Part shown: one piece after another, positions 46,701 through 53,972 of the stretch
How positions within the stretch are numbered: the stretch's first letter is position 1
How the letters are laid out: each line of letters begins with the position of its first letter
The notes under the pieces: model-generated
Seen by the model: only the letters and a program-made list of their open reading frames with translations
Database searches by the model: none
Told to the model about the DNA's origin: nothing
Translations under genes and position numbers: made by a program
NCBI RefSeq assembly: GCF_000332455.1
Contig: NZ_AOGY02000013.1
Location: 1 to 56,000, forward strand
Direction of reading: 5' to 3'
Source of the DNA: Leptospira vanthielii serovar Holland str. Waz Holland = ATCC 700522
Lineage (GTDB): Bacteria; Spirochaetota; Leptospiria; Leptospirales; Leptospiraceae
DNA: 56,000 nt

Positions 46701-47032
46701 CCACGAGAGTTTCCGTCTTTTTGATAAACGACTTGGATTCCTTCCGTTAGAAACCTGTGAAAGTTATGATTGTTAACGATCAGTTCCCGTGAATTCAACC
46801 TTTGGATTTGTTTGATCGCATCCTCGATGGATTCTTTGGGTAATGATGGATTGATCCGAAGGAGAGACTCTTCGAGCCTTCTCACCAAAAGAATATCTTC
46901 GAAAGACTCTCTTTCAGGCTGATCACTGTCAGGTGCTATGTCCGGCCCATAGATATATTTATAGCCTTGGGCCTCCAAGAGAGAAATTGCATATTCTTCT
47001 ATTTGTGATTCGGTGATCCTTGCAGAATTCAT
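43799..47032 (-). CDS. hsdR: Type I restriction enzyme, R subunit
   Basis: This is the translocase/nuclease subunit of a type I restriction system. The start is the ATG at 47032 (1077 aa), which gives the usual HsdR N-terminus (ARITESQIEEYAISLLEAQG); the frame upstream to 47089 is not conserved in style. The endonuclease core is RPDLVLFINGIPLVVIELKN (Asp, Glu and Lys of PD-(D/E)xK; D164, E178, K180 in the longer frame). The SF2 motor has HTQGSGKSLS (Walker A) and IADEAHRTQYG (DEAH box), followed by LMQAIARVNRVY. The C-terminal helical part contacts the methylase. It is the last gene of the island and the only one of its operon partners, hsdM and hsdS, not adjacent to hsdS. Confidence 0.92.
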   Translation of the reverse strand: MNSARITESQIEEYAISLLEAQGYKYIYGPDIAPDSDQPERESFEDILLVRRLEESLLRINPSLPKESIEDAIKQIQRLNSRELIVNNHNFHRFLTEGIQVVYQKDGNSRGDLVSLIDFVTWENNEFIVINQFTVVENNTNKRPDLVLFINGIPLVVIELKNPTEENATVHSAFHQLQTYLQTIPSLFASNGFLVISDGLEAKAGTISSSYNRFLSWKTSDGKSEASPLVGQLETLIRGMLNPKTLLDLLRHFIVFENTKKEDKETGITSIQIVKKIAAYHQYYAVNKAVESTLRASGYSKNQSPKKDLLIHTSKSEGFKSISSVIGDKKGGVVWHTQGSGKSLSMVFYTGKIVLSMDNPTILVITDRNDLDDQLFDTFSAAKQLLRQEPVQAKNRDHLKELLKVASGGVVFATIQKFQPESGNVYETLSERNNIIVIADEAHRTQYGFKAKTIDTKDELGNLVGKKIVYGFAKYMRDALPNATYLGFTGTPIENTDVNTPAVFGNYVDVYDIAQAVEDGATVRIYYESRLAKISLSEEGKKLIQEFDDDLDPDELSESQKAKAKWTQLEALIGSANRIQKVAKDIVTHFESRREVFEGKGMIVAMSRRIAAELYEAIIQLKPAWHSEDPKKGAIKVVMTSSSSDGPEINKHHTTKEIRKNLADRIKDPDDELKLVIVRDMWLTGFDVPSLDTLYIDKPMKGHNLMQAIARVNRVYKEKTGGLIVDYLGIASDLKKALSFYSDAGGKGDPAENQEKAVQLMLEKLEVVSQMFHGFGYEEYFDADMGRKLSLILEAENHILGLENGKKRFIDEVTALSKVFAIAIPHEQALDAKDEISFFQAVKTRLVKFLKTDSEGGNYDVETAIRQVIDKALVTDKVIDVFDAAGIKKPDISILSEEFLLEVKNMEHKNIALELLKKLLNDEIKGRAKKNLIQSKSLMEMLENSIKKYHVKILTAAEVIEELIALSKEIQHMDSEPKEMGLSDYEYAFYTAIANNDSAKELMEKEKLRELAVVLFQKVKENASIDWTIKENVKAKLKVIVKRILRQYGYPPDMQMLATETVLKQAELIANELLLNK

Positions 47033-47125
47033 CGTCTGATTCGTGTTTATGCAAATTTGATAGTCGTTAGAAATAAAGGCAAGCGGCAAATGATGGTTGG
47101 TCTGAAGAAACTGATTGAATTAAGC

Positions 47126-47159
47126 CTCCAAATGTATAAAAATGCAGTTCAATTTGGAG
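47126..47159 (-). other. Inverted repeat between the PIN gene and hsdR
   Basis: CTCCAAAT (47126-47133) and ATTTGGAG (47152-47159) form a perfect 8-bp stem with an 18-base loop in the gap after the PIN gene and before hsdR. No T-run follows, so it could be an operator or attenuating hairpin for hsdR. The gap of about 200 bases here also allows a separate hsdR promoter. Confidence 0.4.
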
Positions 47160-47234
47160 AAAAATCCTTGCTGTAAAGTATTATATACCTGAAGATTTAA
47201 TCCTGTTTCTTTTCAATGCAATAATGGATTTAGG

Positions 47235-47786
47235 TCATAGTTTATTGTTGAGTAATTTTTTGTTAGCCGTTAGTAGAGGAATTCTAGAATTAAAAAAATC
47301 TCCATCATTGGTTAATAATACTGCATTATTGGATTCACATAGATCAACAATAACTCTATCTGAATAATCTAACAACCCTCCTGAAAGTAATTTATTTATA
47401 TCTGGCTTGAAATAAGACTTCCCAACTACATCAAAATTCTTCAAAATTTTATCTTTTAAAACTGTAGAAATATCCTTTTCAATTTGCTGACCTTCTTCCG
47501 AATTTCGAAAATTTTTGAATTCACTTGGATTTACATAAAGATGCTCTCGTTCTGCAAATTTATCGAATTCAAGGCGAAAGGCTCGATTATAAATTTCAGA
47601 AATTATCGTATTATCAACGATCAGGGGATTTTTTTGTCGAATCAATGACGAAAGTATCGATGAATATTCTTTCTCCTGTGAGTTTGAACCAGTCGGCCAA
47701 AATATATAAATTAAAACATTTGCATCAAAAAAAATATTCCTTCCAACTAACGTGGATATATCGGACTTTGAATAAATTTCCGGCAA
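47235..47786 (-). CDS. PIN-domain nuclease, third gene of GHKL-STAS-PIN module
   Basis: The 183-aa protein has the PIN layout: D21 in FFDANVLIYIF, Glu64 in NTIISEIYNRA, and a C-terminal acidic set D140/D143 (GLLDYSDRVIV) and D161/D163 (VLLTNDGDFF). These residues bind Mg/Mn for cleavage of RNA (usually) in this fold. It differs from VapC toxins in length and lacks an antitoxin of VapB type. Instead it starts with TTG one base after the stop of the STAS protein, so it is translationally coupled to it. I infer that its activity is controlled by the GHKL ATPase and STAS proteins upstream. Target RNA unknown. Confidence 0.83.
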   Translation of the reverse strand: MPEIYSKSDISTLVGRNIFFDANVLIYIFWPTGSNSQEKEYSSILSSLIRQKNPLIVDNTIISEIYNRAFRLEFDKFAEREHLYVNPSEFKNFRNSEEGQQIEKDISTVLKDKILKNFDVVGKSYFKPDINKLLSGGLLDYSDRVIVDLCESNNAVLLTNDGDFFNSRIPLLTANKKLLNNKL

Positions 47787-47787
47787 T

Positions 47788-48144
47788 TCATTCCCCTAAA
47801 ACTTCGCGTAAGGAACGCTCCATTCGATCTGGGTCTTTATAATAAATTTTTGCAGTATCGACAACACGTTTTAATAGCCCTAAATCTTCTTGGGACATGC
47901 CTTCTACTTTCAAACTAGTTTTAATTGTTTCTTCTGAGAAATCTCGGTATAATTGTCCGATCGCAGTGTTTAAAAAAGCAGACGTAATAAGTTCGATTCC
48001 TTCGAAAGAAAGGGTTACGGCATTTTTCTCATCTCTAAAGGATTTTGAGATGAGTAGGAATAGCTTCTGCCCGTCCTCAGCATCTACACAATAAAGACTA
48101 GGGACTAATTCTTTTATAGGGATTGTTGGAATCACCATTTTCAT
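47788..48144 (-). CDS. STAS-like DUF4325 protein of the GHKL-STAS-PIN module
   Basis: The 118-aa protein resembles the STAS-like DUF4325 family: the strand-helix VTLSFEGIELITSAFLNTAI holds T54-S55 where classic STAS proteins carry the phospho-acceptor Ser. A C-terminal helix pair (QEDLGLLKRVVDTAKIYYKD) follows. A GGAGA sits over the stop of the GHKL gene and just before its ATG, so the two are coupled; the PIN gene follows one base later. By analogy with RsbV it may be the phosphorylated switch protein between kinase and nuclease; this is inference. DUF4325 genes are often found near GHKL ATPases. Confidence 0.78.
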   Translation of the reverse strand: MKMVIPTIPIKELVPSLYCVDAEDGQKLFLLISKSFRDEKNAVTLSFEGIELITSAFLNTAIGQLYRDFSEETIKTSLKVEGMSQEDLGLLKRVVDTAKIYYKDPDRMERSLREVLGE

Positions 48145-48148
48145 TCTC

Positions 48149-49024
48149 CTAGAATATATCGGTCACTTTTAGCTCTTCCAAAAGGGAGTAAGACGTTGGA
48201 TCGTCTGTCTGGAATCTCATATTAATGGTAGTTCCTGGAAAAGGACAAGAAATTTCTTCGAAAATATCGATTCCATTTTCGAATTCGTAAAAACCAGAAT
48301 CACTGACAATATTGATTTTTCCGCCATTTTTTTCGGTAAATTCCCGCAATATTGCGAAACCTAGCCCCCCTGTAATATTGTCCTTTGTGGAATGCCCTGA
48401 CTGAATCGCCCACTCGATTGCTTTGGTTGCGGAAACATCGCGATGAAAGAACTTACAAACATTTTCTTTGATCCCGATACCTATATCAGTAATCGAAAAT
48501 TCAATGGTATTTTTATTTGGAAAAAATTGACCACAAGTTATAATTTCTTCCGATTTACTGTGGGTCTTAGCATTTTGAAAAATTTCAAATATAGATTCTG
48601 TCATTTTCTTTTTTAATAGTTCGGAAAGTTTTGGTAACTCTGGCCTTCGAAGTAACTCTGACTGGATATAGGTTAAAAATTCGTCCCCTTGGTTAGGTTT
48701 TAATTCTAAAAATTGAATTGTCGTTTGATTTTGATCAGTTATTTTTTCATAACCGTATTTACTTAAAAATTTATTTTTGCATAAAATCTTTTGAATGTCA
48801 GGCTTTAAATAATCAAATTCGAAGCGATGACCATTTAAAGCCAATTTATTCATCACACTTCCTAAAGGTGAGCACATATTGGCACCAAACCAAGTATCGA
48901 TGGAGAGAAAAATTTTTAAGTGATGCTTATCTTTAAACTGATTGTAAAATTCGGCAATTTGTATATAACCATCGTAAGATGTTCTTACATTGTTGAATTC
49001 GAAGTCTGATTCCAGCATACTCAT
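48149..49024 (-). CDS. GHKL ATPase of the GHKL-STAS-PIN module
   Basis: The 291-aa cytoplasmic protein has an N-terminal region without known motifs (about 1-130) and a C-terminal GHKL ATP-binding domain: N box MTESIFEIFQNAKTHS, G1 ITDIGIGIKENV and G2 HSTKDNITGGLGFAILREFT. There is no HisKA domain or conserved phospho-His, so it is not a typical sensor kinase; it may be a protein-serine kinase like RsbW or a MORC-like conformational ATPase. It is the first gene of the triad and is followed by the DUF4325 STAS and PIN genes with 4- and 1-base gaps. The N-terminal region is the likely sensor. Confidence 0.82.
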   Translation of the reverse strand: MSMLESDFEFNNVRTSYDGYIQIAEFYNQFKDKHHLKIFLSIDTWFGANMCSPLGSVMNKLALNGHRFEFDYLKPDIQKILCKNKFLSKYGYEKITDQNQTTIQFLELKPNQGDEFLTYIQSELLRRPELPKLSELLKKKMTESIFEIFQNAKTHSKSEEIITCGQFFPNKNTIEFSITDIGIGIKENVCKFFHRDVSATKAIEWAIQSGHSTKDNITGGLGFAILREFTEKNGGKINIVSDSGFYEFENGIDIFEEISCPFPGTTINMRFQTDDPTSYSLLEELKVTDIF

Positions 49025-49134
49025 ATTATTTTATTCCAAATTTCTCTTCACGATTCAAAATAAAACTTCAACTTTTTCAAGATGAACGTACAGAAGCCTT
49101 GTGAATAAAAACATAAATGGTTGTGGATTAATTT

Positions 49135-49857
49135 TTATGTCTCATTGATTCCAAAAAAAGAAAATACCCCACCGACAGATTTGATCTCTGGTGATAACTC
49201 CGCTAAAATTTGTTTTGCATTTTTTCCAAAGCCACCTCTCATATCCGCTGCTCTTTTTCGAAGCTGATTGAATTCTCTAAAAGTGATTCGGGTTCCTGAA
49301 CTATTTTTTCTTTTTACTAGCTTTTGAACTGTTGATTGGGCTCCACCATCGCCTTTGGTTCGTGCCTGGATAGATTCCCACAATTCATCCGAGAACCCGC
49401 AAACTGCTACCTGATTCCCAAACCTACTATTCAAATAATCGAGTCGTGTAAGTGCGGCATCTAACGGCAATTCCATTTCTTTTGCCAATCGATTTAAATC
49501 AGTTGGATATCTTTTTTCTGTATTTCGCCAGTTTTCCTCTTCATCTAGAAGAATGAGTCCTTCCAAATCAGCATTTCTTTCCTCAACGGGGTTATTGAAT
49601 CCAGGCAAATCATATTGAAATGGAGAGAACAAAGCCCTTTGAATACCCCGAAAATGATGTCCTAGCTCGTGAGCGAGCACCCAGACTTGGTTTTCCAAAG
49701 TCAAGGCAGAGGAAATTCCAATGGCCGAGCCAAGTTCTGTCGTAACGTATAGACCTTTCCATGAAATTAGTCTCTCAACGTCCAAAAAATTAACGATTAC
49801 ATCTTCTTTTTCTGCGATAGAAAGAAGCCTTCCTAGTCTTACTTCATTTCTTTTCAA
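49135..49857 (-). CDS. ImmA/IrrE-like zinc metallopeptidase
   Basis: The 240-aa protein carries the zinc site HELGHH (HExxH, H63, E64, H67) and an acidic follow-up, EERNADLEG near residues 92-100, that can supply the third ligand. The order with a preceding strand WVLAHELGHHF and a nearby DLPGFNN fits the ImmA/IrrE family, whose members cleave repressors after damage or infection signals. The second half (about 120-240) is helical and basic. It is the last gene of a module with a 183-aa unknown protein, a 'YIPS' protein and a phosphatase; its start overlaps the 183-aa gene by 14 bases. No XRE repressor is directly adjacent, but one is 4 kb upstream. Confidence 0.83.
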   Translation of the reverse strand: MKRNEVRLGRLLSIAEKEDVIVNFLDVERLISWKGLYVTTELGSAIGISSALTLENQVWVLAHELGHHFRGIQRALFSPFQYDLPGFNNPVEERNADLEGLILLDEEENWRNTEKRYPTDLNRLAKEMELPLDAALTRLDYLNSRFGNQVAVCGFSDELWESIQARTKGDGGAQSTVQKLVKRKNSSGTRITFREFNQLRKRAADMRGGFGKNAKQILAELSPEIKSVGGVFSFFGINET

Positions 49858-50395
49858 TGGACTCTCCCATGTCCCAAGAGAAGTTAGGAACTGCCTGTTT
49901 TATTTTTTTAAGAAAAATATTTTTCATTAAAATATCTGCAATGGGGCGTAATTCTAGTGGTTTGCTATCTGCTTTTGCCGCGGCTTGCAACTTCGTCATT
50001 TCTTCGTTAACTGCTACAATCGTAGGAAGAAGTTTATGAAGACCATCACCTATAAGTAAGCTCGCGACTTGACCGGTAGAAATAGAAACTCCCAATTGTT
50101 GAAATGTATGAGATACTACTTCCAAATCTTTCCATTCATTTACAGTAAGCGGAACTTTTTTACGTAAGGTTTCTTCTAGGCGGCCTGGCCGACCTCCCGT
50201 AGATTTAATCCCCTTAACAGCAGAATGTAATATACCAGCAAACGTAATCGGTTCTAAATGATCTACTTTAAGTTCTTGAGAAAATTGAGCACCTACTCCT
50301 TTTGAAAAATCTTCCTGAGAAAGTTTTTTCGCTGTAGAAGTTTGTCTAATTTTTACGGCCTTTTTTGAGTCATTTACTTTGATTTTCATACTCAC
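49844..50395 (-). CDS. Unknown 183-aa protein of the phosphatase-peptidase module
   Basis: I do not recognise this protein. The N-terminal 45 residues are Lys/Ser/Gln-rich and probably disordered. The remainder is helical, with a GRPGRLEETLRKKVPLT segment and VASLLIGDGLHKLLPTIVAV. No enzyme motif is seen. It is encoded between the 'YIPS' protein (4-base overlap) and the ImmA/IrrE-like peptidase (14-base overlap), so it is made together with them. It may be the peptidase's substrate or inhibitor: a basic N-terminal arm plus a helical body is what one expects of such a partner, but this is inference. Confidence 0.65.
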   Translation of the reverse strand: MSMKIKVNDSKKAVKIRQTSTAKKLSQEDFSKGVGAQFSQELKVDHLEPITFAGILHSAVKGIKSTGGRPGRLEETLRKKVPLTVNEWKDLEVVSHTFQQLGVSISTGQVASLLIGDGLHKLLPTIVAVNEEMTKLQAAAKADSKPLELRPIADILMKNIFLKKIKQAVPNFSWDMGESIEKK

Positions 50396-50793
50396 ACCCC
50401 TTGATCATATTCCGTAATTTTATAAAATACCCCATCGAATTGACAGGCTACTTCACCTTGGTTTGCTTCCCTTCCGAGCCTATGTAGAAATTTTTTAAGA
50501 TTTTTTATATTTTTTGCTAAGCTTTCACCATCAACATAAGAATATAGAATGATCGTATCTTCCCATATGATTTCTCCTGTTGGGGATTTCCAACCACCCT
50601 TAGAGGGGGGATTGATTGTAACTCCTCCTCCAATTGCAGAAAGAAGAACACCTGCTTCCTTTACCCACATTTCCTGGTCAAAGGAGTTTTTGCCATACCT
50701 ATCGACACTCGGTATGTATAGAGTCAAAATTTGAGGAGAGCCTTCCGAGCTTGCCCCCAATTCTGAAACTAAATCCAGCTCAATTTCATCCAT
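50392..50793 (-). CDS. Conserved 'YIPS' protein of the phosphatase-peptidase module
   Basis: The frame is open to 50931, but that would overlap the phosphatase gene by 74 bases; I use the ATG at 50793 (133 aa), which starts just before the conserved part. The core LYIPSVDRYG...GGGVTINPPSKGGWKS...EDTIILYSYV...RLGREANQGEVACQFD resembles a small family often seen near ImmA/IrrE genes. Its function is unknown. The spacing of strands and Gly-rich turn suggests an alpha/beta fold. The stop overlaps the start of the 183-aa gene (ATGA-type), so the two are coupled. N-terminal extension into the phosphatase region remains possible. Confidence 0.62.
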   Translation of the reverse strand: MDEIELDLVSELGASSEGSPQILTLYIPSVDRYGKNSFDQEMWVKEAGVLLSAIGGGVTINPPSKGGWKSPTGEIIWEDTIILYSYVDGESLAKNIKNLKKFLHRLGREANQGEVACQFDGVFYKITEYDQGV

Positions 50794-50857
50794 ATCTATA
50801 CAATCGAACTTTTGGGCCCAAAAGTCAAGCCTTAAACTTTTGTTATCTTTTCGAAAA

Positions 50858-51343
50858 CTAGCAATAATTCTGCCAATTTGCCAGCAGAAACCCCCGAACT
50901 CCAGATCTTGGATTGTAAGAAGGATAGACATTTCGATATTCCAATTCTGCGATTTCCAAACTTTGGTTTGAAATTAAATTCTTAGATGCTAAATACAATA
51001 GACCCAAAGCAGGAGATCGGCTCTCTCCTTGATTACAATGAACCAAACATTTCTGCTCAGCAGACAATGCTTGGTCTATAAATAGCAGAGCAGCATCAAT
51101 GATTGTTTTTGGAATGTAATTAGGATCTGCCGCATCGACTAAATTCAGAAAGAGCCGATTCCCTCTTTTTGCAATAAGATACTCTGGATGATTTTTTGGC
51201 GCTCCTTTACTAGAGTAACCTAACAGGTTTCGATGGTACGGTTCCTTGCAGGCATGGACAATATGCCAGTCTGGTAGAAATCTTACTTGGTTTTCATAAT
51301 CAGATTCGTTTCCTATAAAGAGATTGTGATAGATTTGGATCAT
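50858..51343 (-). CDS. Dual-specificity protein phosphatase
   Basis: The 161-aa protein has the Cys-phosphatase signature [11 protein letters not shown] (C103, R109; HCx5R) and a preceding acidic loop ([11 protein letters not shown]) whose Asp can act as general acid. Length and lack of extra domains match small dual-specificity phosphatases. It may remove phosphate from protein or from another ligand, such as a nucleotide. It heads a compact group of four co-oriented genes with the 'YIPS' protein, a 183-aa protein and an ImmA/IrrE-like peptidase. The gap of 114 bases after hsdS suggests its own promoter. No partner kinase is in the module, though a GHKL ATPase is 2 kb downstream. Confidence 0.78.
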   Translation of the reverse strand: MIQIYHNLFIGNESDYENQVRFLPDWHIVHACKEPYHRNLLGYSSKGAPKNHPEYLIAKRGNRLFLNLVDAADPNYIPKTIIDAALLFIDQALSAEQKCLVHCNQGESRSPALGLLYLASKNLISNQSLEIAELEYRNVYPSYNPRSGVRGFLLANWQNYC

Positions 51344-51457
51344 ATGAATATCACCTCAATCTTACTCAAAAATGTCCAACCCGACAAGAAAAATATTTAA
51401 CAGTGGTCAGTTTAGAGCTCGAATAGGTTTAAGACTTTGTGAATTCAAGTATGCTCT

Positions 51458-52621
51458 TCAAATGTCGCGGTTTATATCCACCTTCACTTCCCCACTCATC
51501 AACTTCGGCAATAGAGTATCGCGGAGCTTTTCCAAAGAACGGATTTGGAAACAGTTTTCTATAATTCTATCGTTCAAAGGCTTTAATCTCAAATCAATCT
51601 CTTCTGATTCTAAAGTCGATGGAATTTGTGTCTTTATGCCCCACAGATCTTCCTTTCCTATGGATCCAAAAACAGTTCCAGTATCATTGAAGCCTGCGAT
51701 TTCTAACATATGGTATCGTATTTTATAATATGTGTAACTATATAAGTCAGATTTAATTTTATATCTTAAGGATGCAACACCGCGACCAATACAGCATTCT
51801 TCATTCGCCATATTTTGTGCTCCGACCGGAGCCCTTACGCTGATTAGTGTATCGTATTTTTCCGCAAACCTTTTCGGGTCGGTTGTAAATACTCTATTCT
51901 TGGGAAAACGGAATTCAAAATCAGCATTTCCTTGGTACATTGGAATACCTACTCCGTCTTCATTATAGCTTTCGCCTGGAGGAGATTGACCCATTGTAAT
52001 TATGAATTCATCCCCCAACTTCCCCTCCTCCCAACTCTCCTCCGCTTCCTCCACAAACCACTGCCGAAAGAGTGCCTCTGCCATCGCTTCCAAGGTTTTA
52101 TTCTGCCGGTGTAAAAGATCAATTTTCTCATCTAACGCCGACAAAACGCCTGCAATATCTTTTTGTTCGGCGATAGTGGGAAGGAGGATGGGGATTTCAC
52201 GAAGCCCTTTTAAGGGAACATTAATAATAGTTGTCCCAGTTGCAATTTCTAATAGTGTTGATTGAAATTCCTTACTTAACATTTTATAATAAATGAAAAA
52301 ATTATCAATATCGCTAGAAATATTTATATAGCAGGCACTTTTTCCAAGAACACATTTTTCTCCATTATAGAATGCTAGATTTCCAATAGTTCCATTAATT
52401 CCTAAAAGAATAGTTCTATTCGACAATGGTTTTTTATGTTTTTGATATTCAGCTTCTGTAACTTTCTTGGTTTCGTTTTTAATTGAAATCTTGCCATTTA
52501 ACAAGTTATTCCCATTTATAAAATAATATTCTCCATCATCACTATATGCTGGAGTTCCATGTAAACCATCTCCGATTTTGTCCGCGATATCCCCTAACTT
52601 AAATTCCTTCCATTCACTCAT
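51458..52621 (-). CDS. hsdS: Type I restriction specificity subunit
   Basis: The 387-aa protein has two target-recognition regions (about 1-150 and 195-345), each ending in a helical spacer: IPILLPTIAEQKDIAGVLSA with LDEKIDLLHRQNKTLEAMAE, and LKPLNDRIIENCFQIRSLEK. The pattern WKEFKLGDIADKIGDG is the usual opening of such a domain. It gives sequence specificity to the M and R subunits. The ATG overlaps the stop of a 57-aa ORF (ATGA). HsdR is 4.4 kb downstream with two unrelated modules between, and HsdM is not in the window. Recognition sequence cannot be inferred. Confidence 0.9.
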   Translation of the reverse strand: MSEWKEFKLGDIADKIGDGLHGTPAYSDDGEYYFINGNNLLNGKISIKNETKKVTEAEYQKHKKPLSNRTILLGINGTIGNLAFYNGEKCVLGKSACYINISSDIDNFFIYYKMLSKEFQSTLLEIATGTTIINVPLKGLREIPILLPTIAEQKDIAGVLSALDEKIDLLHRQNKTLEAMAEALFRQWFVEEAEESWEEGKLGDEFIITMGQSPPGESYNEDGVGIPMYQGNADFEFRFPKNRVFTTDPKRFAEKYDTLISVRAPVGAQNMANEECCIGRGVASLRYKIKSDLYSYTYYKIRYHMLEIAGFNDTGTVFGSIGKEDLWGIKTQIPSTLESEEIDLRLKPLNDRIIENCFQIRSLEKLRDTLLPKLMSGEVKVDINRDI

Positions 52622-52791
52622 GCGGACTCCTCGCCTTTTTCTATTGTTTCCTTTCGATTTCTCTTCCAGTTTTGAATCATCTCTTCCAACTGCAGACCAG
52701 ATTTCAGATCGATGCGGTCTTCGAGTTTGGTGAGGGCGTAGAAGGAGAGGGAGGTGGATTCGGAATGAATCTCTTGCGTTGCATCATTCAT
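52618..52791 (-). CDS. 57-aa mini-ORF overlapping hsdS
   Basis: ATG at 52791 encodes 57 aa ending ...KETIEKGEESA, with stop TGA (52618-52620) overlapping the hsdS start. The core FYALTKLEDRIDLKSGLQLE is closely related to the mini-ORF at 53054-53152, also in DNA sequence (CCAAACTCGAAGA is identical). It overlaps the stop of the 80-aa gene by 8 bases. It is helical with a basic C-terminus (NWKRNRKET). It may be a small structural or regulatory partner of the restriction complex, or a remnant of a longer gene. Confidence 0.6.
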   Translation of the reverse strand: MNDATQEIHSESTSLSFYALTKLEDRIDLKSGLQLEEMIQNWKRNRKETIEKGEESA

Positions 52792-53026
52792 TTCTATTTA
52801 CCCTCGCAAGAACAACAGCAGAAATCTTCGGGGATTCGTTTCCTTCTGGAATCTGGTATTCGCCATCAAAATACATATTATCAGGCCTGTGAACTAACTC
52901 GATGATTTCTGGCTTATAAAAGCAGTCGTAACCCGATTCATAGCCCGAAACAAAAATCGGAAGATCTTCAGGAAAAGTTTTTAGCATTTGAATGAGCTCT
53001 TTTACGGTCACTGGGTTGTTTTTCAT
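52784..53026 (-). CDS. Small conserved protein upstream of hsdS
   Basis: The 80-aa protein has an N-terminal helix (VTVKELIQMLKTFPEDLPIF) and beta-strands (VSGYESGYDCFYKPEIIELV, GEYQIPEGNE, ISAVVLARV). I recognise it only as a small protein that tends to occur with defence genes; no function is known. It lies between the two related mini-ORFs and overlaps the second by 8 bases, so it looks like cargo inserted between duplicate sequences. It is probably expressed as part of the hsdS transcript. Confidence 0.62.
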   Translation of the reverse strand: MKNNPVTVKELIQMLKTFPEDLPIFVSGYESGYDCFYKPEIIELVHRPDNMYFDGEYQIPEGNESPKISAVVLARVNRNE

Positions 53027-53053
53027 TTTTTATACACTGCGCACTTTACGTAT

Positions 53054-53152
53054 CTATTTGAACATTTCTTCCGATTGCAAAACCGATTTTCGATAGATTC
53101 GATCTTCGAGTTTGGTCAGGGTGTAAAAGAAGAGAGCGGTTTCAAAGATCAT
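53054..53152 (-). CDS. 32-aa mini-ORF, partial copy of the hsdS leader ORF
   Basis: ATG at 53152 lies one base after the stop of the HNH-like gene and encodes 32 aa to TAG (53054-53056). Its core FYTLTKLEDRIYRKSVLQSE aligns without gaps with FYALTKLEDRIDLKSGLQLE of the 57-aa ORF. The basic tail is missing. The copy is either a truncated duplicate or a second small gene. Confidence 0.5.
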   Translation of the reverse strand: MIFETALFFYTLTKLEDRIYRKSVLQSEEMFK

Positions 53153-53153
53153 A

Positions 53154-53942
53154 TTATACTCCTTTCTCAACTAACAAAGATTTTGGCAATTCCTCGAATG
53201 TTTCAAACCAATTTTTGATCAGTTTGGCGATCCTTGGATCATCTTCTAAATATGATTTATAAAGGATCATCCTTCCATCATCGGTGAGTGAATCAGTATT
53301 CGATTCTAGTCGTATATGGGAAGAAACCCCTATCCACCAGCTAACACCACCGTATAGAAATTTATAAGCATAATGACCATCCTGAGTTTTGACTCGAATT
53401 GGATTGATCATCAGGTCAATCATAACCTCACCTGTTCTATCTCGAAAAAGAACAGATCCAAAAATCGGATAGTCAGTTTCCTTACCAGGATTTTTAGTTA
53501 AGATCATTTCTCTTAGGATTTTCTCATGTTTCTCACCCAAGTTTACTTTCTCAAATATGGGATTTTTTGAATGATGAGCTCGCCAAAGTATGGATAGATG
53601 ATAGAGCTTGAATTTAGTATAATTTAGATTTTGGCGTACAAAGTAAGGATCTTCGGATCCATTTAAAGAGCGGATATTTATATTTTCTTTCCAAAATTGA
53701 TGGATCGGTTGTTCATACGTTGTATTTAAAAATCCCTCACATTCAGTACATAACATGGGTTCTTTGATTCCCTTTTGATAAATCTCAACACCCAGTTTTT
53801 GATCCATCTTCGGTTGGATGAATTTATGTTTGTGATACAAAGATTGGAACCAAAATTCAGGAATAATATGCGATTCACAGAGTAGTTTCTCTTCTAAGCA
53901 AAGATTGCAATTTCTTATCTTTGATTCTTTCCTTGATTTCAT
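53154..53942 (-). CDS. HNH-like zinc-binding protein, putative nuclease
   Basis: The 262-aa protein opens with a zinc-finger-like pair, CNLCLEEKLLCESHIIPEFW and later CTECEGFLNTTYE, giving CxxC...SHIIP...CxxC...E, a pattern of an HNH-like family found in many bacteria. The His in SHIIP can serve as general base. The usual HNH Asn/His further on is not obvious, so nuclease activity is not certain. The C-terminal 150 residues are unlike any family I know. It lies downstream of the XRE coiled-coil gene (30 bases) and one base ahead of the first mini-ORF. It is likely a defence effector. Confidence 0.7.
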   Translation of the reverse strand: MKSRKESKIRNCNLCLEEKLLCESHIIPEFWFQSLYHKHKFIQPKMDQKLGVEIYQKGIKEPMLCTECEGFLNTTYEQPIHQFWKENINIRSLNGSEDPYFVRQNLNYTKFKLYHLSILWRAHHSKNPIFEKVNLGEKHEKILREMILTKNPGKETDYPIFGSVLFRDRTGEVMIDLMINPIRVKTQDGHYAYKFLYGGVSWWIGVSSHIRLESNTDSLTDDGRMILYKSYLEDDPRIAKLIKNWFETFEELPKSLLVEKGV

Positions 53943-53972
53943 TTTGAATTTTTCTCTGGAGATAGAGATTTT

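Noticed and set aside
50858..50931. Start of the 'YIPS' gene at 50931
   Set aside because: It would overlap the phosphatase gene by 74 bases. The conserved part begins after 50793, so the shorter form is preferred, though not proven.
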